Shown here: positions 13,517 to 17,236 of the stretch, in pieces
How positions within the stretch are numbered: the stretch's first letter is position 1
Layout of the letters: each line of letters opens with the position of its first letter
Assembly: GCA_002307095.1 (NCBI GenBank)
Contig: DBTO01000043.1
Span: forward strand, 5,684 to 22,919
Reading direction: 5' to 3'
Source: Sulfurospirillum sp. UBA1314
Lineage (GTDB): Bacteria > Campylobacterota > Campylobacteria > Campylobacterales > Sulfurospirillaceae
DNA: 17,236 bases
Program-made: the position numbers and the translations under genes
The notes under the pieces: generated by a model
Database searches by the model: none
Told to the model about the DNA's origin: nothing
Seen by the model: the letters and a program-made list of their open reading frames with translations, nothing else

Positions 13517-13528
13517 TTTACATGTAAA
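13517..13528. repeat. Exact TTTACATGTAAA just after the EamA permease gene
   Basis: Begins 2 bases after the permease stop codon. It is the last copy; none occurs in the remaining 3.7 kb, which include lutABC. Confidence 0.9.
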
Positions 13529-13602
13529 CATTTTTTGCTATGGCGGTATATTTTTTGCTTTCATATTTTTGGTCTCAAAGTATGATTTTGAAGGGGCAAA
13601 AA

Positions 13603-14343
13603 ATGTATGTGCATGATAGTGGTGTAAGTTATACACTTTATATCCAAAACGATTACTATGCAAATCAAACGCTCAAAGAGAGTGAAGCGCTTGCTTCAGG
13701 ACAAGAGTTGGCGAATGAAACATATGATTCTAGCTTAGATGATTATCTCAATAAAATTATAGAGAATATTCCTGAGCTTAAATCAGCCCAAGATTCAGGC
13801 ATTGGAATAGGCGTTGTCATTTTGCCTGAAAGTGCCTCTTCAACGCTTAAAGAAGCAGTGAGCCAAACCACAGATAAGATGCTTGATGAAGGAACCGATG
13901 AAGATACTCTTAAATGCGTTTTAGGGATCGTAAAATCAAATTATTCCGCAGATATTGATTTTGGTGCAGCTGTAGCTTCTATTAAGAATTTTTCTGTTAC
14001 CTATGATATGGATTCCCTTAATAACGTTCTGAGTAAATTTCAAGAAATTTACAGCTCCAATGGCGAGCTATCGGCAGGGCTTAGCAAATTTTCTGAATAC
14101 TTGAACGACATTTACACGAGCTTAACAAATGCCGCAAATCCCACCGCCTCAACGGAAGAGACAACATCTTCCACCGATGAAAACACTGGAACTGATTTAG
14201 TGGAAACATTTATCCATGAGTTAGATAAAAGCGAAAATGAAGCAACCTCAGGCTCCGAAGAACTTACCAAAAAACTCTACAAAAACTACATCAAATCACT
14301 CTCTTCAAGCCTCACAGGCGGATTATTAAAACAGAGCAGTTAA
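13603..14343 (+). CDS. Unrecognised acidic, Ser/Thr/Asn-rich protein
   Basis: I do not recognise this 246-residue protein. The ATG at 13603 was chosen over the in-frame upstream ATG at 13540 because AAGGGG (13591-13596) sits 6 bases before it; the upstream extension would add a short hydrophobic stretch that looks like untranslated DNA read through. It is rich in Asp, Glu, Ser and Asn, has no signal peptide or membrane helix from this start, and has a single Cys. An N-terminal part (about residues 1-160) has mixed strand/helix character, including GIGIGVVILPES. A linker of about residues 180-200 is low complexity (Thr, Ser, Glu, Asn), and the tail is helical and basic, ending in SLTGGLLKQSS. 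Base composition matches the neighbours. It may be a secreted or flagellum-associated factor without a signal, but this is speculation. Confidence 0.7.
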   Translation: MYVHDSGVSYTLYIQNDYYANQTLKESEALASGQELANETYDSSLDDYLNKIIENIPELKSAQDSGIGIGVVILPESASSTLKEAVSQTTDKMLDEGTDEDTLKCVLGIVKSNYSADIDFGAAVASIKNFSVTYDMDSLNNVLSKFQEIYSSNGELSAGLSKFSEYLNDIYTSLTNAANPTASTEETTSSTDENTGTDLVETFIHELDKSENEATSGSEELTKKLYKNYIKSLSSSLTGGLLKQSS

Positions 14344-14349
14344 TATGAG

Positions 14350-14374
14350 ACTCTGAGGCGATTAACCTCAGAGT
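14350..14374. terminator. Perfect hairpin between the acidic-protein gene and lutC
   Basis: ACTCTGAGG (14350-14358) and CCTCAGAGT (14366-14374) form a 9-bp perfect stem with the loop CGATTAA. It begins 7 bases after the plus-strand stop and ends 12 bases before the lutC stop. No U-tract follows on either strand, as at the other convergent junctions here. Confidence 0.6.
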
Positions 14375-14386
14375 TGATGGATTGTC

Positions 14387-14977
14387 TTAGAGGAACACCA
14401 CACACGCCTCAGTGGCGCCATGGGCTCCGATGACAAGGGATTGTTCGATGTCAGCGGTTTTGGAAGGGCCACTGATGAAAAGACCAAACACATCTTTATC
14501 GCCAAAATTCACCCTCGTATACGCTTCGTGCATGCTGTGAACGATTTCACCTTTTGGGACGATGATCATCAATTTTTGAGTGATAAAATAAAGCGCTCGG
14601 TGCCTAGCATCGGCTTCTTTGATCCACACGGCACCATTTTCTGCCACCGCAAATTCACCTTTGATGATCGCCAAATCCACATCTTTAAGCGTATGCGGAT
14701 CATCCGTTGCACCTAACTCTTTGGTGTTTGTTGACAAGCCTTCCACGGTTGAGACAATGACGGTTGCTTCTTTGTAATGCTCTTTAATGTAGCTGTCGAC
14801 CGCGGTTAAAGAGTCCAAATGAACGGCATTTCCACCCACACCTGCAAGGGTTGTTGCAAATTTTGCATCTAAATCGTCATACGTCGTATGCAAAATGTTG
14901 ACCTCAGGAAGGGCACTTTCATTGTTGAGAGGTTTTGCCTCTTTGATTGCATTTAAAATGGCTTCGCGTGAACTCAT
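14387..14977 (-). CDS. lutC: LutC, LUD-domain subunit of L-lactate oxidation complex
   Basis: LutC (YkgG) is the 196-residue LUD-domain partner of LutA and LutB, needed to oxidise L-lactate to pyruvate. Diagnostic parts are AVAENGAVWI near residue 112, the family's substrate-site block, and FISGPSKTADIEQSLVIGAHGA at the C-terminus. Its ATG overlaps the lutB stop (ATGA, 14974-14977), as expected for translational coupling. The length is slightly shorter than the B. subtilis protein but normal for Campylobacterota. It is the last gene of the operon and is followed by a hairpin. Confidence 0.92.
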   Translation of the reverse strand: MSSREAILNAIKEAKPLNNESALPEVNILHTTYDDLDAKFATTLAGVGGNAVHLDSLTAVDSYIKEHYKEATVIVSTVEGLSTNTKELGATDDPHTLKDVDLAIIKGEFAVAENGAVWIKEADARHRALYFITQKLMIIVPKGEIVHSMHEAYTRVNFGDKDVFGLFISGPSKTADIEQSLVIGAHGATEACVVFL

Positions 14978-16347
14978 TTGATACCCTTTTTTGCTTTGTA
15001 AAGTTCTTTAAAACTGTTTTTGGGGAACGGTGGCAACTCTCTATTTTTGCCCCACAGATTGAATTTTGAATAAACCAGTGCGCGCGGCAAAAGTGGTACC
15101 ATTTTACGCGCCATAAAGCCTGCAAAGTCCATCAGTTTTGGACGGCACATCAGCCATGTCGCCATCTTCAAAGCATTGTGTTTGACAGGACTTAGATACC
15201 CCGCATCGACCACATCTTGGCGCTTTAAGTAGAGCTGATCAGCCAAATCTACTTTGACAGGGCAGACGTTGGAGCATGAAAAACACAGAGAGCAGGCAAA
15301 CGGCAAGCTGTAGTATTTTTTAAGATCACGACTTGGAGCCAGCGTTGAACCAATCGGTCCTGGAATGACGTAACCGTAACTGTATCCGCCGCTTCTTCGA
15401 TAAATGGGGCATGTGTTCAAACACGCACCACAGCGAATGCACTGAAGCGATTTGACGTAACGTTTATCGGCAAGGATTTTAGTTCTTCCATTGTCCACGA
15501 TGACCACGTGCATTTCACCACCTTCCACAGCGCCATGGTAATGCGATGTGTACGTGGTAACAGGCTGACCCGTGGCACTTCTGGCTAAAAGGCGCGTAAA
15601 GATGCTGAGATCTTTCAAGCGAGGGATGATCTTCTCAATGCCCATACACGCGATATGAAGCTTCGGCAGACTTGCACCCAAGTCGGCATTGCCCTCGTTG
15701 GTGCAAACCACGATGCCGCCTGTTTCGGCGATGGCAAAGTTGACACCGGTCATTGCCGCATCGGCACTCACAAATTTTTCACGCAAATGCGCCCGTGCGG
15801 CGCGCGTTAGGTATGTCGGATCGGAATTGCCTTTTTGGGTGTTTAAAAATTTTTCAAACGTCGTTCCAACGTCCTCTTTTTTGAGGTGAATCGCTGGAAG
15901 AACGATGTGCGAAGGTGGCTCATTGCGCAGTTGTACGATGCGTTCACCCAAGTCTGTGTCGACCACTTCGATGCCGTGTTCTTCCAAGTAAGGATTCAGA
16001 TGGCACTCTTCGGTGAGCATGGATTTGCTTTTGACGATCATCTTAGCATTGTGAGAACGCAATAAATCTAAAACGATCTCGTTGTGCTCTTTCGCATCTT
16101 TCGCCCAATGCACGCGAATGCCCCGTGCTAAGGCATTTTTTTCAAACTGTTCAAGATATTCATCTAAATGCGCCAGTGTGTGGGATTTGATTTTATCGGC
16201 AGTGTTGCGAAGCTCTTCCCACTCGTCCAAACTTTTGGCTTGATTGTCGCGCTTGACACGAACAAACCACAATGCTTTGTCGTGCCATTTCATACGCTCA
16301 ACGTTGCTCGCAAATTTATCGGCTAGTTCAGAGTGATTGTGACTCAT
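14974..16347 (-). CDS. lutB: LutB, iron-sulfur LUD protein of L-lactate oxidation complex
   Basis: LutB (YkgF) is the 457-residue electron-transfer subunit of the lactate oxidation complex. The LUD domain covers about residues 60-290, with the family block FAIAETGGIVVCTNEGNAD near residue 204. Two 4Fe-4S clusters follow in a ferredoxin-like module: CIRCGACLNTCP (Cys303, 306, 309, 313) and CSLCFSCSNVCP (Cys352, 355, 358, 362). A C-terminal DUF3390-like tail ends the protein. Both junctions are ATGA overlaps (with lutA upstream, lutC downstream). Electrons from lactate are expected to pass to the menaquinone pool, but the acceptor is not visible here. All cluster cysteines are intact, so the protein should be functional. 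Confidence 0.95.
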   Translation of the reverse strand: MSHNHSELADKFASNVERMKWHDKALWFVRVKRDNQAKSLDEWEELRNTADKIKSHTLAHLDEYLEQFEKNALARGIRVHWAKDAKEHNEIVLDLLRSHNAKMIVKSKSMLTEECHLNPYLEEHGIEVVDTDLGERIVQLRNEPPSHIVLPAIHLKKEDVGTTFEKFLNTQKGNSDPTYLTRAARAHLREKFVSADAAMTGVNFAIAETGGIVVCTNEGNADLGASLPKLHIACMGIEKIIPRLKDLSIFTRLLARSATGQPVTTYTSHYHGAVEGGEMHVVIVDNGRTKILADKRYVKSLQCIRCGACLNTCPIYRRSGGYSYGYVIPGPIGSTLAPSRDLKKYYSLPFACSLCFSCSNVCPVKVDLADQLYLKRQDVVDAGYLSPVKHNALKMATWLMCRPKLMDFAGFMARKMVPLLPRALVYSKFNLWGKNRELPPFPKNSFKELYKAKKGIK

Positions 16348-17087
16348 TGGGCATCTCCTGCTAAAATTTGGGCGATATAGATCGTTTTAAGCGGCATTTT
16401 TTCGCGATCGATCACGCCTTGCATGTGCATCAAACAGGACATATCTACCCCCGTGATGTACTCACTGCCAGCATCCAAATGGTCTTGCAAACGCGCTCTT
16501 CCCATCGCCACACTCATCGCCTCTTCACTCACCGAAAACGTACCGCCAAAGCCACAACACTCATCCTTTCGGGTAAGTTCTGAGTAACTGATGCCTTCCA
16601 CTTTGTCGAGTAAATTTTTAATTTTGGAAAATTCGGGTACATTTTTCTCACTCATGCTCGCCATTCCAAGCTCTCTGTGCGCATGGCAACTGTTGTGAAT
16701 GCCAACTTTGTGCGCAAACGAGGCATTCATCGAGGTTGGTTTGATCACATCGTGTAAAAATTCGATGAGTTCAAAGGTGTGCGAGCGCATGCGCTCAAAC
16801 CCATCACGTCCTTCTAAAAACTGAGCGTAATTGTGGCGAACCATACTCACGCAGCTTCCACTGGGTGCAACGATGTAGTCGTAGTCTTTGAAGATTTTTA
16901 AAAAACGTTCTGCTAAAACAGCCGTCTCTTTCGCGCAACCCGTATTGGCTTGGGCTTGCCCACAACAGGTTTGTTCGAGTGGATACTCCACATCTAACCC
17001 CAAATTTTCCAGCACTTTGAGTGTTGCCATGGAGGCTTCAGGGTATAACTCGTTCATAAAACAGGGAATAAAAAGACCTATTTTCAT
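16344..17087 (-). CDS. lutA: LutA, CCG-domain (heterodisulfide reductase-like) subunit of L-lactate oxidation complex
   Basis: LutA (YkgE) is the 247-residue Fe-S subunit with two cysteine-rich CCG domains. I chose the ATG at 17087 (MKIGLFIPCFMNEL) because CGGAG lies 6 bases upstream; the longer reading frame has no ribosome binding site and adds 16 residues not seen in the family. The first CCG repeat includes TCCGQAQ (Cys40, Cys41) and SGSCVSM; the second includes NSCHAHRELG, ECCGFGGTF and SCLMHMQG. These bind non-cubane Fe-S clusters in related proteins. It is the first gene of lutABC and would share the operon promoter, which I could not place with confidence in the 60 bases upstream. Confidence 0.93.
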   Translation of the reverse strand: MKIGLFIPCFMNELYPEASMATLKVLENLGLDVEYPLEQTCCGQAQANTGCAKETAVLAERFLKIFKDYDYIVAPSGSCVSMVRHNYAQFLEGRDGFERMRSHTFELIEFLHDVIKPTSMNASFAHKVGIHNSCHAHRELGMASMSEKNVPEFSKIKNLLDKVEGISYSELTRKDECCGFGGTFSVSEEAMSVAMGRARLQDHLDAGSEYITGVDMSCLMHMQGVIDREKMPLKTIYIAQILAGDAQ

Positions 17088-17147
17088 ACAAAACTCCGGT
17101 AATTTTTGATTTATCCTAACGCTTAAAAGCAACAAATGTATGACATT

Positions 17148-17236
17148 TTATGAAGTGCCTAAAATATTTTGTAAAATAATTTCAATAAGTAACACCCCCG
17201 CAAAAAGTGCGAGAATGACGGCTAAGAGTTGAGACG
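17148..17236 (-). CDS. C-terminus of an integral membrane protein (partial)
   Basis: Reading leftwards from the window edge, one minus-strand frame gives 28 codons ending in TAA (17148-17150). The peptide includes LLAVILALFAGVLLIEIIL, a strongly hydrophobic transmembrane helix, and ends NILGTS. It is the tail of a membrane protein whose body lies outside the window. Since it is upstream of lutA on the same strand with a gap of 60 bases, a lactate permease is one possibility, but the fragment is too short to identify. Confidence 0.6.
   Translation of the reverse strand, partial: SQLLAVILALFAGVLLIEIILQNILGTS

Noticed and set aside
546..13528. TTTACATGTAAA as a transposon end, CRISPR repeat or MITE
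   Set aside because: Spacing is irregular, flanks are unrelated, no target duplications or transposase are present, and many copies sit inside intact genes without disrupting them.
13540..13602. Upstream start of the acidic protein giving a hydrophobic N-terminus
   Set aside because: There is no ribosome binding site before 13540, whereas AAGGGG is ideally placed before 13603. The apparent hydrophobic stretch comes from T-rich promoter-like DNA.

Overview
The window looks like chromosomal DNA of a Campylobacterota (Epsilonproteobacteria) species, most likely Sulfurospirillum or a close relative. The reasons are a stand-alone CheB with no receiver domain next to CheR, a lutABC lactate oxidation operon, a cNMP/CBS/DUF294 protein coupled to a DnaQ-like exonuclease, tight gene packing with 1-4 base overlaps, and moderately AT-rich codon use. 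The genus is an inference from gene content; no marker gene is present to prove it.

Layout from left to right. Bases 2-2825 (+) are a tightly coupled trio: leucyl aminopeptidase pepA (its start lies outside the window), cheB and cheR. Bases 2846-5300 hold single metabolic or quality-control genes: an isochorismatase-like hydrolase (-), an RBBP9/YdeN-like serine hydrolase (+), a cupin (-) and the membrane protease HtpX (-). A leader of about 490 bases with its own promoter precedes metE (5871-8066, +). A strikingly AT-rich gene at 8114-8956 (-) encodes an unfamiliar two-helix membrane protein with a coiled coil and a possible PD-(D/E)XK nuclease core; it is probably acquired. Bases 9084-11514 (-) hold the DUF294 signal protein followed by the exonuclease. 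A small protein with a TTG start (+), a GDSL/SGNH esterase (-), an EamA permease (+) and an unrecognised acidic protein (+) follow. The right end is lutA-lutB-lutC (-), with the last codons of another membrane protein upstream.

The strongest unexplained signal is a 12-base perfect palindrome, TTTACATGTAAA. It occurs eight times exactly, and its 10-base core TTACATGTAA eleven times, between bases 546 and 13528. It lies both between genes and inside genes, where it is nearly always read as Leu-His-Val-Lys/Asn. This resembles a genome-wide highly iterated palindrome or uptake-type signal rather than a local operator. Secondary points of interest are the metE leader, which has a hairpin just before the ribosome binding site, the AT-rich nuclease-like membrane protein, and a set of perfect hairpins at convergent gene ends that overlap or abut the stop codons and lack U-tracts. 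I found no RNA genes, CRISPR array, insertion sequence or prophage.
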